DNA of 64,000 nt from Paenalicyclobacillus mengziensis (GTDB lineage: Bacteria > Bacillota > Bacilli > Alicyclobacillales > Alicyclobacillaceae): assembly GCF_017298635.1 (NCBI RefSeq), contig NZ_CP071182.1, positions 2,356,001 through 2,420,000 of the forward strand, in the 5' to 3' direction. A program made the translations under genes and the position numbers. The stretch's first letter is position 1; every line of letters starts with the position of its first letter. The notes beneath the pieces were generated by a model. That model was not told where the DNA came from. It ran no database searches and saw only the letters and a list, made by a program, of their open reading frames with translations. Positions 34,631 to 43,986 of this stretch are shown here, in pieces.

Positions 34631-34666
34631 CCGCTCAACGCCACACGCAGTTGGGCGGTTTTTTTT
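34631..34666 (+). terminator. Terminator between TOMM precursor and maturation genes
   Basis: CCGCTCAAC pairs with GTTGGGCGG (one G-T pair), loop of ten bases, followed by eight T. It should make the precursor message more abundant than the enzyme message, either by partial read-through or by separate promoters. A 14-bp tandem repeat (CGCGCTGCGGTACC, twice) lies just upstream near 34581. Confidence 0.85.
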
Positions 34667-34765
34667 GTGAACCTAGAACACCTGTCATCGATATGATATG
34701 GAAAATGACCGGGTGCTTGTGACCGCGGGTCTCATCGTCATCACTTGGTTGTGAGGAGGGTCAAT

Positions 34766-36817
34766 ATGGACAGTGTCCAACCTTGGATGCGACTAAAAGT
34801 CAAGGCAGACACGTTTTTTCTTCCTGACGAAAACGGCACAGTTTATTTTCGTAACAATCTCGGTTCTTTCAAGATGGAAGGTGCATCCGTCGAAGCATGG
34901 ATTGAGAAGTTGCTGCCGGTCTTCAATGGACAACATACGTTGTCAAGTCTGACGGACGGATTACCGGCCCCGTATCGAAACAGAATATACGAGATTGCAG
35001 ACATTTTACTGAAAAACGGCTACGTGCGAGATGTGAGTATGGATGCCGCACCTCAACTTTCGAACGAAATTTCGCGCTACTTTGCTCCCCAAATCGAGTT
35101 TGTGGACAACCTGGTTGGTGCCGGGGCGGATCGGTTTGAGAAGTACCGGGGGGCAAACGTATTGGCGGTAGGTTTCGGTCAGATGCTCGTTTCGCTTGTC
35201 AGTGCACTGCTGGAGTCGGGTCTTGAGACAGTCAACTTGGTTGTCACACGTCCGAAGGACACGAATACTGAACGATTCAACGACTCCGTAGCCATGTTAG
35301 CGGATGCGGGTATTGAGGTCACCGTTCGGGACGTCTCTCGTCAGCTAGATCCACCCGAGTCCTGGCGAGAAATGGTGCGCCAGGTGGATGCCGTCCTGTA
35401 TGTATCTGAAAACGGCAACCGTGAGCAGCTTCGTCAGATAGAGTCCAGTTGTGGCGACGAGCACCGGTTGTTTTTCTCCGCCATTTGCGTCGATGGTCTT
35501 GGAATTGTTGCTTCCGCACACTTCGACGAAGTGTGGCAGCGTATTCACGCACCCGTCTTTCGTGTCACGGATGAACGTACCTTCAGTTGGACGGCCGGAG
35601 CTGTGCTCACAAACGTACTCGCTTTTCAACTGTTCAAGGATCTAACGGGCGTTGATGATGCGCTGACAGACTCACAGTTTTATACGCTTAACTTAGAGAC
35701 ACTCGAAGGACAGTGGCACCAGTTCATTCCCCGAAGGACACATGCAGGGTCGCGAATCCGGCACATCGGGGATTTCAAGGCACGGCTCACCGCCCGAGCG
35801 ACGGAGGCACCCACTTCGACTGTTCGCCTCGGCACTCAATTCGGGGCCGTTACGATAGACGAATTGCTGACTCATTTCGCAAGTTTGACAGATGTGACGG
35901 CGGGTATTTTCCACGTCTGGGATGAAGGTGACTTACCGCAGTTGCCACTCGCGACGTGTCAGGTACAGCCCATCAGCCCTCTTTCACCCGGTCCGGCAGA
36001 GCTCTTGCCAAACACCGTTTGCGCTGCCCTCACGCACGAGGAGGCGCGGCGCGAGGCAGGACTTACAGGTATCGAAATGTACGCGGCGACCCTCACTGAA
36101 GGGGCTTGGGAGGGGTTAAGTGATGGGACTTTCGTCGGGGTTGGTGCGGGCGCGACCGATGTGGAAGCCTTCTGGCGCGGTTTACACCAGTGTTTGATGA
36201 ACGAGTTGCAACATGTACTCGAACAGGGGCCAGCGGAGATTCAACTGTTGGCGCTGGATGCCGTCTCTGACGAGAAAAGTCAGTTTTATCTTCTGGCTGC
36301 ATCCAAATTGGGCGAGTCAGTACTGGTCGGTCGTGGTCAAGACCTTCTCGGTTTTCCGGTCGTTTTTGTTGGACTTAACGGGCATTTTGTTGGAGCGGTC
36401 GGTCTGAACCTAACCATGGCGCTGCAGTACGCCTTCGCGTACACTCTCCTGTCGCAAGTTTGGGTGCCAAGCGGGAGCGCCCAGATAGACGCGCGGTGGA
36501 CGCTGATGAGTGACACGTGCGTGGTGCTTGAAGGCACTCCGGAGAGCGTTCGACTGAAGGCGTGGAATGGATTTGCGGAAAGTCAAGTGGATGCAAGCGG
36601 ATCGGATGCAAGTCAAGCGAATTCACGTGGACAAAACGCAAACGGGTCGGACTCAAGCCAAGCGGATGCGCTTGCAAAAGCGGTCGTATCAGCCTTTGAA
36701 CAGGTAGAGCGACACGGCAAACAAATCACGGTATGGGACCTGGCCATCGAGCCATTTATGACGGAGGGCCTAGCTGGCGTCTTTGCTGTCTCCATAACGG
36801 GGGGGCAAGTGCAATGA
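34766..36817 (+). CDS. Thiazole-containing bacteriocin maturation protein (E1/ThiF-like)
   Basis: A 683-residue protein resembling the putative thiazole-containing bacteriocin maturation protein family found in heterocycloanthracin clusters. The N-terminus (MDSVQPWMRLKVKADTFFLP, then FRNNLGSFKMEG) resembles a leader-peptide-recognition winged-helix region. A Rossmann/E1-like segment follows at about 130-200 (ANVLAVGFGQMLVSLVSALL). The C-terminus has a Ser/Asn/Gln-rich linker near 600. No CxxC zinc pairs are evident. It probably binds the precursor and assists the cyclodehydratase. ATG at 34766 with GAGGAGGG upstream. Its TGA overlaps the next ATG, so the two are translationally coupled. Confidence 0.85.
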   Translation: MDSVQPWMRLKVKADTFFLPDENGTVYFRNNLGSFKMEGASVEAWIEKLLPVFNGQHTLSSLTDGLPAPYRNRIYEIADILLKNGYVRDVSMDAAPQLSNEISRYFAPQIEFVDNLVGAGADRFEKYRGANVLAVGFGQMLVSLVSALLESGLETVNLVVTRPKDTNTERFNDSVAMLADAGIEVTVRDVSRQLDPPESWREMVRQVDAVLYVSENGNREQLRQIESSCGDEHRLFFSAICVDGLGIVASAHFDEVWQRIHAPVFRVTDERTFSWTAGAVLTNVLAFQLFKDLTGVDDALTDSQFYTLNLETLEGQWHQFIPRRTHAGSRIRHIGDFKARLTARATEAPTSTVRLGTQFGAVTIDELLTHFASLTDVTAGIFHVWDEGDLPQLPLATCQVQPISPLSPGPAELLPNTVCAALTHEEARREAGLTGIEMYAATLTEGAWEGLSDGTFVGVGAGATDVEAFWRGLHQCLMNELQHVLEQGPAEIQLLALDAVSDEKSQFYLLAASKLGESVLVGRGQDLLGFPVVFVGLNGHFVGAVGLNLTMALQYAFAYTLLSQVWVPSGSAQIDARWTLMSDTCVVLEGTPESVRLKAWNGFAESQVDASGSDASQANSRGQNANGSDSSQADALAKAVVSAFEQVERHGKQITVWDLAIEPFMTEGLAGVFAVSITGGQVQ

Positions 36818-38793
36818 TGATACCTAATCATATCCTAGTCGTGGGTACAGGCTTGCTGGCTGAACAGGTGTCCAAGTTGTTGGCTCAGACGGGCAATTGT
36901 GAGGTCATTCGGAAAGACGAAGTATCCTGGGGGGTACCGAGTGGCGTCAATTTAGGTCTTGTCCTTGACGACGGATGGAATCCGTCTGCACATTTCCTGG
37001 CGGAGCAAGTCTTTCATCAGGCGTCCGTTCCGTGGCTGCGAGGATTTGTCATGTTTGGAAATGGATTGATTGGACCGCTGGTGCTGCCCGGAAAACCAGG
37101 CTGTTCCCAATGTGCGGACTTACGTCTGATGATGGCTGAGCCTCATCGCCGCGAGATGTTCGAGTTCAAGATACAGTTATCATCGCGCAACACAGCGACT
37201 GCGGACGCTTGGGCGGGACGAAGCGGACTTTGGCACATGGCGAGCATCATCTTGGAGGAGGTTCATCAATTTCTGAACGGCGGGGAGGAAGCGAGCCGCG
37301 GTCTCACGGTGTGTCATCTGGTCGATCACGTCGTGGCGCTGAATCTGAAGACCCTGGATGTGAGCCAGCACTTCATCTTGCCAGACGCGTGCTGCCCTGT
37401 CTGCGGGGCAGCACCCGACGACTCCGCGGAGGAGGCAGTCGTACATCTCGAGCCGAACCCCAAAGTGAGTGCTGACGATTTCCGGCGCGAACCGCTTTCG
37501 GACTTCAAGCAGCAACTGATGCACGATTACTTGGATTACAATTGTGGGCTGTTCAACGGGAAAGTACACGATTTAGTCACACCGTTCGCGGCCGTGAGTG
37601 TTAATCTCCCACTGATGATAGGAGATGAAGGGACATCCGGAAGGTCGCATTTCTATGACGAATGCGAATGGGTTGCCATCCTCGAGGGTCTCGAGCGCTA
37701 CTGCGGCTTAGAGCCAAGGGGCAAGCGAACCGTCGTCTATGACGCCTACGCCAATTTACAGGACGACGCTCTCAACCCGACGACCGTCGGTCTGCATTCC
37801 CCTGCGCAATATCAACTACCGGACTTCCCTTTCCAACGTTACGACCCGGATTCAGAGTTTGGTTGGGTGTGGGGCTATTCCCTGACAGCCAATCGGCCAA
37901 TGTTGGTGCCGGAACGCCTAGCCTATTACAGCCTCGGCAATCAGGGGGGATTTGTGTATGAAACGTCAAACGGGTGTGCGCTTGGAAACACGTTGATGGA
38001 GGCGATTTTTCACGGGATGCTCGAAGTCGTGGAACGTGACGCCTTCCTGATGACGTGGTATACCAGATTGCCGCTCTCGAAGATAGATGTCGAGTCGACC
38101 ACCAACGCTGAACTACACTGGATGATGGACCGTATCCGCGCCGTTGCTGGTTATGACCTCCACTTCTACAACGCGACGATGGAGAACAAAATTCCCACGG
38201 TCTTCGTCATCGCGAAAAACAGGCGGCCTCATGGGCTCAATTTGTTGTGCTCGGCAGGTGCGCACGTCGATCCGATGCGTGCCATCAAAAGCGCAGTTCA
38301 CGAGACCGCAGGCATGCTGCTGCGCTTTGACGAGAAGCTCGAGAGGCACAAAGATGTCTACTTGCGAATGCTCAATGACTCGTCCGATGTGCGCCGGATG
38401 GAAGACCATTCGATGCTGTACGGTTTACCTGAGGCAGAGGAGCGGCTTGCATTCCTCCTCGATGAGCAAAGACCGGTAGACGATTTGAGTGGATTCCTTC
38501 AGCGGGATAGCAAGCACATGGATTTAACAGAGGACCTTAAGGACCTGTTGGCTGTGTTTAGAAAATTGAAGCTTGACGTCATTGTCGTCAATCAAACATC
38601 ACCAGAAATTCAGCGAAACGGCCTCCATTGTGTGAAAGTCATCATTCCTGGCATGCTGCCGATGACGTTTGGCCACCACCTGACGCGCCTCGAACACCTC
38701 GACCGCGTGTTTCACGTTCCGATGACACTTGGCTACACAGACCAGCCGTTGACACCGGGCGACCTGAATCCCTTTCCACACCCGTTCCCCTAA
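36814..38793 (+). CDS. TOMM cyclodehydratase, fused C protein and YcaO (D) domain
   Basis: A 659-residue fusion. The N-terminal part (about 1-200) is the E1-like C protein with a Rossmann start (HILVVGTGLLAEQ) and two CxxC pairs, Cys97/Cys100 and Cys194/Cys197, likely a structural zinc site. The C-terminal part (about 260-659) is a YcaO domain with ATP-site Glu/Arg patterns in CEWVAILEGLERYCG and EVVERDAFLMTWY. It ends in the proline-rich tail NPFPHPFP, important for catalysis in YcaO cyclodehydratases. It uses ATP to cyclise Cys side chains of the precursor to thiazolines. The ATG at 36814 overlaps the preceding stop (ATGA) and has a G-run upstream. Confidence 0.93.
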   Translation: MMIPNHILVVGTGLLAEQVSKLLAQTGNCEVIRKDEVSWGVPSGVNLGLVLDDGWNPSAHFLAEQVFHQASVPWLRGFVMFGNGLIGPLVLPGKPGCSQCADLRLMMAEPHRREMFEFKIQLSSRNTATADAWAGRSGLWHMASIILEEVHQFLNGGEEASRGLTVCHLVDHVVALNLKTLDVSQHFILPDACCPVCGAAPDDSAEEAVVHLEPNPKVSADDFRREPLSDFKQQLMHDYLDYNCGLFNGKVHDLVTPFAAVSVNLPLMIGDEGTSGRSHFYDECEWVAILEGLERYCGLEPRGKRTVVYDAYANLQDDALNPTTVGLHSPAQYQLPDFPFQRYDPDSEFGWVWGYSLTANRPMLVPERLAYYSLGNQGGFVYETSNGCALGNTLMEAIFHGMLEVVERDAFLMTWYTRLPLSKIDVESTTNAELHWMMDRIRAVAGYDLHFYNATMENKIPTVFVIAKNRRPHGLNLLCSAGAHVDPMRAIKSAVHETAGMLLRFDEKLERHKDVYLRMLNDSSDVRRMEDHSMLYGLPEAEERLAFLLDEQRPVDDLSGFLQRDSKHMDLTEDLKDLLAVFRKLKLDVIVVNQTSPEIQRNGLHCVKVIIPGMLPMTFGHHLTRLEHLDRVFHVPMTLGYTDQPLTPGDLNPFPHPFP

Positions 38794-38925
38794 TCCATTT
38801 CGCACGATGGAACAGGAATCGGAATTGCGGATCATCGGCGAGACACCCTCGATGCGGTACTTGGCTCGACTTGGCATAACTTGACTCGGCTTCGGCCTGA
38901 TTTTATCGATACTGGAGTGACCCGA

Positions 38926-40587
38926 ATGCAACTTTCTGATTTTTTGAATGACCTTCATTTTCATATTGACAACGTACGCCCGCCGGACATGTCGGTGGAT
39001 TGGGATGACGCCCCACTACCTTTTAAGTTGTATCAAGGTCTGCCGGTTGTCGATCTTCCGTCCGATATTTCTCTGCCGACGAAGCCTGGTCAAACCATTC
39101 GGGAGGTATCAGGACTGCTCTGGTACACCTATGGCCTGACGGCGGTGTGTCAGGCTGTTCTGCCACCCGCTGAAGGCGTTGAGCGGATGAGCACCATGCA
39201 ATTGCTTCGGCGATATGTACCGTCCGGTGGAGGGCTTTATCCGAGTGAACTGTATGTATATTTGAAAATCGATGGACTACCCTGGGGGATTTACCATTAC
39301 GACGTGGCACATCATCGGCTTGTCTGCTTGCGCGAAGGGAATTATGACGCTTATCTTGAGCGGGCGCTTGGCCACAGGTGCCTGCTCTCATCCTGCTTTG
39401 GCGCTGTGTTTATATCGACATTGTTTTGGAAGAATTTCTACAAGTATAACAACTTCTCTTACCGACTGCAGGGGCTCGATGCAGGGGTACTCATCGGTCA
39501 ACTGCTCGAAGTGTGCAAGCATTATGGTTACGAGGGCACAGTATATTTGCAATTTCTCGACACGGCGCTCAATCATTTACTCGGACTGAACGCTGCTGAA
39601 GAATCTGTGTACGCATTGGTTCCTTTGTCGCATAGGGATGCGGCATACCTCAGCAATGCAGATGATTTCAGGGGACCTGAGTGCGAGACTGATGAGCACC
39701 TCTGTGGTGAACTCCCGAGACTGCTACATCGGTATTATCTGAAGTCGAAAAAAGTCCTCGAATATCCAACCATTACCGCGATGAATGACGCCTCCATGTT
39801 TCACTCAACCGGATCATTTGTAGAAGCTAAGAGTGAGCCTCAAACAGCCCCCCCTTTAGCTGATCGAGTGAAGAGCCCCCATCCGATGAAGTCTCGGGCA
39901 CGCAGAGTTGTTGCGCTTCCGAAACCAGGCTGCCAAAGCCAGGACTTCGGTGGTGCCTTTGACACGGCCTCTAACGCTGTCTTTGAGGCGGCCTGTCGGC
40001 AGCGGTATTCGCCAGGTCTCGAGTTTGTTCCGGAAAAGGTGAGCCTAGAAGAGGTAGCTTTACTACTATGGGAATCCATGTCGTCGTTTGGTCGTCCCGC
40101 TGATGGGACCGTGCGTCTCGGAGAACTGGCTTTGGAGTCAGGGTTCGGACTTTCGATAGCGTGTTGTATTCATGGCATTGATGGTCTTGATGACGGAGCC
40201 TACATTTACGACAGTGAAGCTCACACTCTGCTTCTACTCCGTGAGGGAGACCATCGCATGGAACTGCAAAAGGGTATGTCGATGCCGAATGTGAACCTGT
40301 TTCAAGTTCCGTTGTGCGTGCACTTGGTGGGACACCGGGACTTCTACCAAAAGGCCTTCTGCTGTCGAGGTTACCGTATGCAGCAAATGGAAGTGGGCAT
40401 GTTGCTGCAGCGACTCTTGTTGACAGCCTCGGCCATAGGGTTAGAGGGACATCCGTTGCTCGGATATGATGAGAACGTGTGCGACGACATCTATGACTTC
40501 AGCCAGTCAGGTCAAACCTGTCTGGTCCAGGTTCCAGTCGGGCACTACCGAAAAACCTCTCGCTTCGAAGTTCCATTACGCGCATAG
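38926..40587 (+). CDS. SagB-type azoline dehydrogenase with two nitroreductase-like domains
   Basis: A 553-residue flavoprotein-like enzyme that would oxidise thiazolines to thiazoles. The first nitroreductase-like domain (about 50-250) has RRYVPSGGGLYPSELYVYL and YHYDVAHHRLVCLREG, the SagB FMN-site signatures. After a linker of about 90 residues a second related domain (about 340-553) is more degenerate (EVALLLWESMSSFGRP, YIYDSEAHTLLLLREG). Two-domain SagB proteins occur in heterocycloanthracin-type clusters. ATG at 38926 has GGAGTG upstream, better than the TTG at 38881. It follows the cyclodehydratase by 132 bp. No transporter, protease or immunity gene is visible next to it. Confidence 0.9.
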   Translation: MQLSDFLNDLHFHIDNVRPPDMSVDWDDAPLPFKLYQGLPVVDLPSDISLPTKPGQTIREVSGLLWYTYGLTAVCQAVLPPAEGVERMSTMQLLRRYVPSGGGLYPSELYVYLKIDGLPWGIYHYDVAHHRLVCLREGNYDAYLERALGHRCLLSSCFGAVFISTLFWKNFYKYNNFSYRLQGLDAGVLIGQLLEVCKHYGYEGTVYLQFLDTALNHLLGLNAAEESVYALVPLSHRDAAYLSNADDFRGPECETDEHLCGELPRLLHRYYLKSKKVLEYPTITAMNDASMFHSTGSFVEAKSEPQTAPPLADRVKSPHPMKSRARRVVALPKPGCQSQDFGGAFDTASNAVFEAACRQRYSPGLEFVPEKVSLEEVALLLWESMSSFGRPADGTVRLGELALESGFGLSIACCIHGIDGLDDGAYIYDSEAHTLLLLREGDHRMELQKGMSMPNVNLFQVPLCVHLVGHRDFYQKAFCCRGYRMQQMEVGMLLQRLLLTASAIGLEGHPLLGYDENVCDDIYDFSQSGQTCLVQVPVGHYRKTSRFEVPLRA

Positions 40588-40659
40588 TCTTCGGTTATTA
40601 TTGATTACACTGAAATTATGATATATTCGGTTCATCAAGATGATGAGGAACGATAGACG

Positions 40660-41334
40660 ATGAAATTCACTGGTAGAGTTTTTACGCCTGTGGTCGCGGT
40701 GTTGATGATTATCGCGTGGCACACGTCCTATTTCCTAATTGACCGGCACGCGGCCTATGCGTTTCTCATCAGGGATGGGTTCCTGAAGTACGATTACATC
40801 TATAGTCCGCTTATTCTTCCGTTCTTTTGGTGGATGGGGAAAAAGTATGATGAGGCCAGGTTCTATTCTGAACGAGATCCGCTTACCGGGTTATATAATC
40901 GCAGATTCGTATGGAACATGTTCCCTGAGATGTTGAGTAAAGCTGATAAAAGCAAAGAGAGACTGAACATATTCGTAGTAGACATTGACCGGTTTAAAAA
41001 AATCAATGACACTTACGGCCACGAGCTCGGTGATGCAGTCATACGAGACGTTTCCAGTGTACTTTTGAGTCTCACGAATCCGTCAGATCTGGTTGCTCGA
41101 TGGGGTGGAGACGAATTTCTCATCGTCATGTCCGATAACCAGCACCCGCCAAACTCACTGACGGTTCTCATCGAACAGAAACTAAGGAAGTCTTCCAACC
41201 ACGGAATAATTGTTACGGTGTCTATGGGCTCCTCGACTTACCCCGAAACTGCGAAACTCGCGAGTGACCTTATCAGACTCGCAGATGAATCTATGTACCA
41301 GTCTAAACTTGCAAAACAACACCATCTGCCATGA
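40660..41334 (+). CDS. Membrane-bound diguanylate cyclase (GGDEF)
   Basis: A 224-residue protein with two N-terminal membrane segments (about 9-28 and 45-60) and a GGDEF domain (about 70-222). The active-site motif is WGGDEF, the upstream DxLT motif is DPLTGLYNRR, and the metal Asp lies in VVDIDRFKKIND. It makes cyclic di-GMP from two GTP. No allosteric I-site RxxD just before GGDEF is evident. GAGGAA precedes the ATG. It is downstream of the TOMM genes on the same strand but 72 bp apart, and functional connection is doubtful. Confidence 0.92.
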   Translation: MKFTGRVFTPVVAVLMIIAWHTSYFLIDRHAAYAFLIRDGFLKYDYIYSPLILPFFWWMGKKYDEARFYSERDPLTGLYNRRFVWNMFPEMLSKADKSKERLNIFVVDIDRFKKINDTYGHELGDAVIRDVSSVLLSLTNPSDLVARWGGDEFLIVMSDNQHPPNSLTVLIEQKLRKSSNHGIIVTVSMGSSTYPETAKLASDLIRLADESMYQSKLAKQHHLP

Positions 41335-41365
41335 AAGCATGACTTCCTCAGCCTACTGAGCCGCT

Positions 41366-42967
41366 CTAATTACCTCCTTGTGCCCGTGGCAGAAGGACAA
41401 TAAACTTTGCGCCTCCTGTTGGCCCACTCGTGCAGGCGATGGTGCCGTTGTGGCCTTCGACAATCGACTTTGTGATGGCGAGGCCGAGCCCAGCCCCGCC
41501 ATGGGAGCGCGATCTCGATGCATCTAACCGATAAAACCGCTCGAACACCTTTGCCTGCTCGGCAAGGGGAATGCCGGGTCCATTGTCGGATACCATCAGC
41601 CGAATGTACGTCTCATCCTGTGCAAGCTGCACCGTAATTTTTCCGCTCAGTGGGTCGGTGTGCTGTACAGCGTTCTGAAACAGGTTTAAAACCACCTGTT
41701 TGATTTTATCCTTATCGAACTTCACCTCGACAGCTGTTGCCAGTGAGAAGTCAACGTGTCTGTCCGCTGCAAGTATTCTCAGTTGTGGTTGCATCTCTGT
41801 GATAACGACGTCCAGCCGGTCCTTTGTCAGGGCCATGTTCGGTTGCTTGTCGAGCTGGGCCAGCAACAGCAGATCCGAAACCAGCTTGATGATGCGTTCA
41901 GATTCCCCATGCATGCTCCGGAGTGCCTTCTCCAGTTGATAAGGCTTGGTTGCAGCGCCACGGAGTAGGACTTCGAGGAACCCGTGGATGGAAGTTAGCG
42001 GGGTCCGCAATTCGTGCGAGGCATCTGCTACAAACTGCCGCATCTTTTCCTTCGCTTCTCGTTCAGCTTCGAAAGATACTTCGAGTCGGTCTAGCATGTC
42101 GTTGAATGACGAAGACAAAAGCTCAATCTCCAACTGTTCATGGCTTGCTGCAATACGCTCATTCAGATTCCCTGCGTTGATGCGCGAAACTGTATCCACC
42201 ATCCGCGACAGCGGCACAAGCGTCCGCCGCAAAATCGGCAGGAAGGTAAAGAGGCCGATAATTAAGGCAATCAACGCGAGAAAGACAAAAATCAGCAGTT
42301 GCTGCACGAGGACCCGTTGAAGCGCACTGACGGATGTCCCAATCTGCAATACGCCGATGGTTCCTCCCCCAAACGTGGACACAGGTTGGAGGACAAGCAG
42401 TTGATTTTTGCCTGTGCTGTCACGGGCAATGATGTACGATCCGCTGCCAAGCCGCGTAGTCAGGGCTGCCTGGTAGTCGTTTTCAGCCAGCCTTGGCGCC
42501 GTCCCGTGCATGGTCGTGAATGTACCACCGGTGTCCACAAATGCAATCGAGGAAATATCGAACGTGAAAAACGGATCGCCTGCTTGACCAGCGCCTGGAC
42601 CCCGCCCGTTACCCGGGCCCCGATTTCCCTGGGGTGGCATGCTCGAACCTGGTGAAGTACCTTGGCCGTCACTAGACTGCACTTGAGGGGTTTGACCCTG
42701 ACCTGGACGAGCCGGGTTGCCTGGTTGGACACTGCCAAGGAGTTGATCCCATGCGTGTGGCGGAGCACTGCGGATTTGATTTCGAATATTGGTTGCTGTG
42801 TTTTGATAGAGAAAGTGACTCATGATGATGTATTGGAAAATCCCAATGAGGACGAGAAGTCCGGACAAAATTACGAGCGATCGCGACAGGAGTTGCAACC
42901 GTAGCGACCTCGGCCGGAAGAAGCGCGTAATTTGGCCTATCCATCGTCCCATCCACCGTTTTGTCAT
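41366..42967 (-). CDS. Sensor histidine kinase
   Basis: A 533-residue membrane kinase. TM1 lies at about 25-48. An extracytoplasmic sensor region (about 50-210) is rich in Pro/Gly/Gln (about 95-135) and TM2 follows at about 215-240. Then come HAMP (about 240-295), HisKA with the phospho-His in DASHELRTPLTSIHG, and HATPase_c with NLFQNAVQHT, DNGPGIP and GAGLGLAI boxes. It phosphorylates the response regulator whose gene overlaps it by 4 bp (ATGA). The low-complexity sensor loop gives no hint of the signal. Confidence 0.93.
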   Translation of the reverse strand: MTKRWMGRWIGQITRFFRPRSLRLQLLSRSLVILSGLLVLIGIFQYIIMSHFLYQNTATNIRNQIRSAPPHAWDQLLGSVQPGNPARPGQGQTPQVQSSDGQGTSPGSSMPPQGNRGPGNGRGPGAGQAGDPFFTFDISSIAFVDTGGTFTTMHGTAPRLAENDYQAALTTRLGSGSYIIARDSTGKNQLLVLQPVSTFGGGTIGVLQIGTSVSALQRVLVQQLLIFVFLALIALIIGLFTFLPILRRTLVPLSRMVDTVSRINAGNLNERIAASHEQLEIELLSSSFNDMLDRLEVSFEAEREAKEKMRQFVADASHELRTPLTSIHGFLEVLLRGAATKPYQLEKALRSMHGESERIIKLVSDLLLLAQLDKQPNMALTKDRLDVVITEMQPQLRILAADRHVDFSLATAVEVKFDKDKIKQVVLNLFQNAVQHTDPLSGKITVQLAQDETYIRLMVSDNGPGIPLAEQAKVFERFYRLDASRSRSHGGAGLGLAITKSIVEGHNGTIACTSGPTGGAKFIVLLPRAQGGN

Positions 42968-43647
42968 GACAAGTCAACGCGGTATCCGGAACCGCGAATC
43001 GTTCGAATCAACTGATGTTCTGTGTCGCCGAGTTTTTCTCGAATTGCACGAATGTAGACTTCCACAATATTCTCCTGCCCGCCAAAATCATATCCCCAGA
43101 CGTCGTCCAGAATCTTGGCCTTGCTAAGGACAATACCATGGTTGATGACTAGGTATTTGAGCAACTCGTATTCCGTTGTCGAGAGCGTCAGCGTCTCTCC
43201 TTTGAACCGAATTTCCTTTCTACCGTCTTTAATTTGAAACGGGCCTACGACAACCTCGTTCAAAAGGTGGGGAAACTGGTTGCGAATGCGTGCGTGGATG
43301 CGCGCTAGGAGTTCTTCGAAACTAAACGGTTTCGCCATATAGTCGTCAGCACCGATGGTAAGCCCCTTGACTCTGTCACCGACTTCATCTTTTGCCGTCA
43401 ACATAATCACGGCAACGTCACTGAGCTTTTTCAACATCTTGCAGACTTCAAAGCCATCCATTCCTGGCATCATGACGTCAAGAATTGCGATATGCGGATG
43501 AAACTGTTTCGCGATATTGATAGCAGAAATGCCATCCTGAGCCTTCATGATCTGAAAACCTTCGTTCTCCAGTCCCAGCTCTAGAAATTCCAGAATGCTC
43601 GCCTCATCATCTACCAACAGAATTTTAATCTCCCGCGCATCGTACAC
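42964..43647 (-). CDS. OmpR-family response regulator
   Basis: A 227-residue two-domain regulator. Receiver: acidic pair Asp13/Asp14 in LLVDDE, phospho-acceptor Asp57 in AILDVMMPGMDG, Thr in VIMLTAKDEV and Lys in DYMAKPFS. The C-terminal winged helix ends in NIVEVYIRAIREKLG and IRTIRGSGYRV. I set the start at GTG 43647 because GAGGTGAGG lies just upstream; the longer form from 43665 has no site. It forms an operon with the kinase. Direct TTCAG repeats upstream (see regulatory entries) are candidate binding sites for it. Confidence 0.93.
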   Translation of the reverse strand: MYDAREIKILLVDDEASILEFLELGLENEGFQIMKAQDGISAINIAKQFHPHIAILDVMMPGMDGFEVCKMLKKLSDVAVIMLTAKDEVGDRVKGLTIGADDYMAKPFSFEELLARIHARIRNQFPHLLNEVVVGPFQIKDGRKEIRFKGETLTLSTTEYELLKYLVINHGIVLSKAKILDDVWGYDFGGQENIVEVYIRAIREKLGDTEHQLIRTIRGSGYRVDLS

Positions 43648-43698
43648 TTGCCTCACCTCGTACACAGTGTACCTGAAAAGGCACCAGCATTTTGTATC

Positions 43699-43736
43699 TT
43701 CAGCAGAGTTTCAGCCGTGTTTTACCAATTTCTCAG
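43699..43736. promoter_or_regulatory. TTCAG direct repeats near the two-component operon
   Basis: TTCAG at 43699 and 43710, with a degenerate CTCAG at 43732, are spaced 11 and 22 bp apart, on one face of the helix. OmpR-family regulators bind such 11-bp-spaced direct repeats, so this may mediate autoregulation. Confidence 0.55.
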
Positions 43737-43859
43737 TTATCTATAAACGGGTTGCCTCCGCTATTCTGACCTCTGCCGACCTCGGTCGGCCTCTGTTCTA
43801 ACATCAGTTGCAATATCGGCCGAATAGAGTAAAGTTCCTTGTTGTCGGTTCAGCGGACC

Positions 43860-43886
43860 TTCAGCTTAAATTCAGCAAAAATTCAG
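43860..43886 (+). promoter_or_regulatory. Three TTCAG direct repeats upstream of the membrane protein gene
   Basis: TTCAG occurs at 43860, 43871 and 43882, exactly 11 bp apart. It is the same half-site and spacing as near the regulator operon. It lies about 100 bp before the next gene and suggests control by the adjacent response regulator. Confidence 0.6.
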
Positions 43887-43909
43887 TTTTGTATGCGGTA
43901 ATTTGACGT

Positions 43910-43963
43910 ATCTGAATGAATACTCGGAAAGCACAACTCTGAATGAATACTCGGAAAACACAA
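43910..43963 (+). repeat. Two tandem copies of a 27-bp sequence
   Basis: Two consecutive 27-bp copies begin CTGAATGAATACTCGGAAA and differ at one or two bases. They lie between the TTCAG repeats and the ribosome site of the membrane protein gene, so they lengthen its leader or promoter. Confidence 0.8.
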
Positions 43964-43986
43964 CCTGCTAGCAGGGAGGGATGTTT

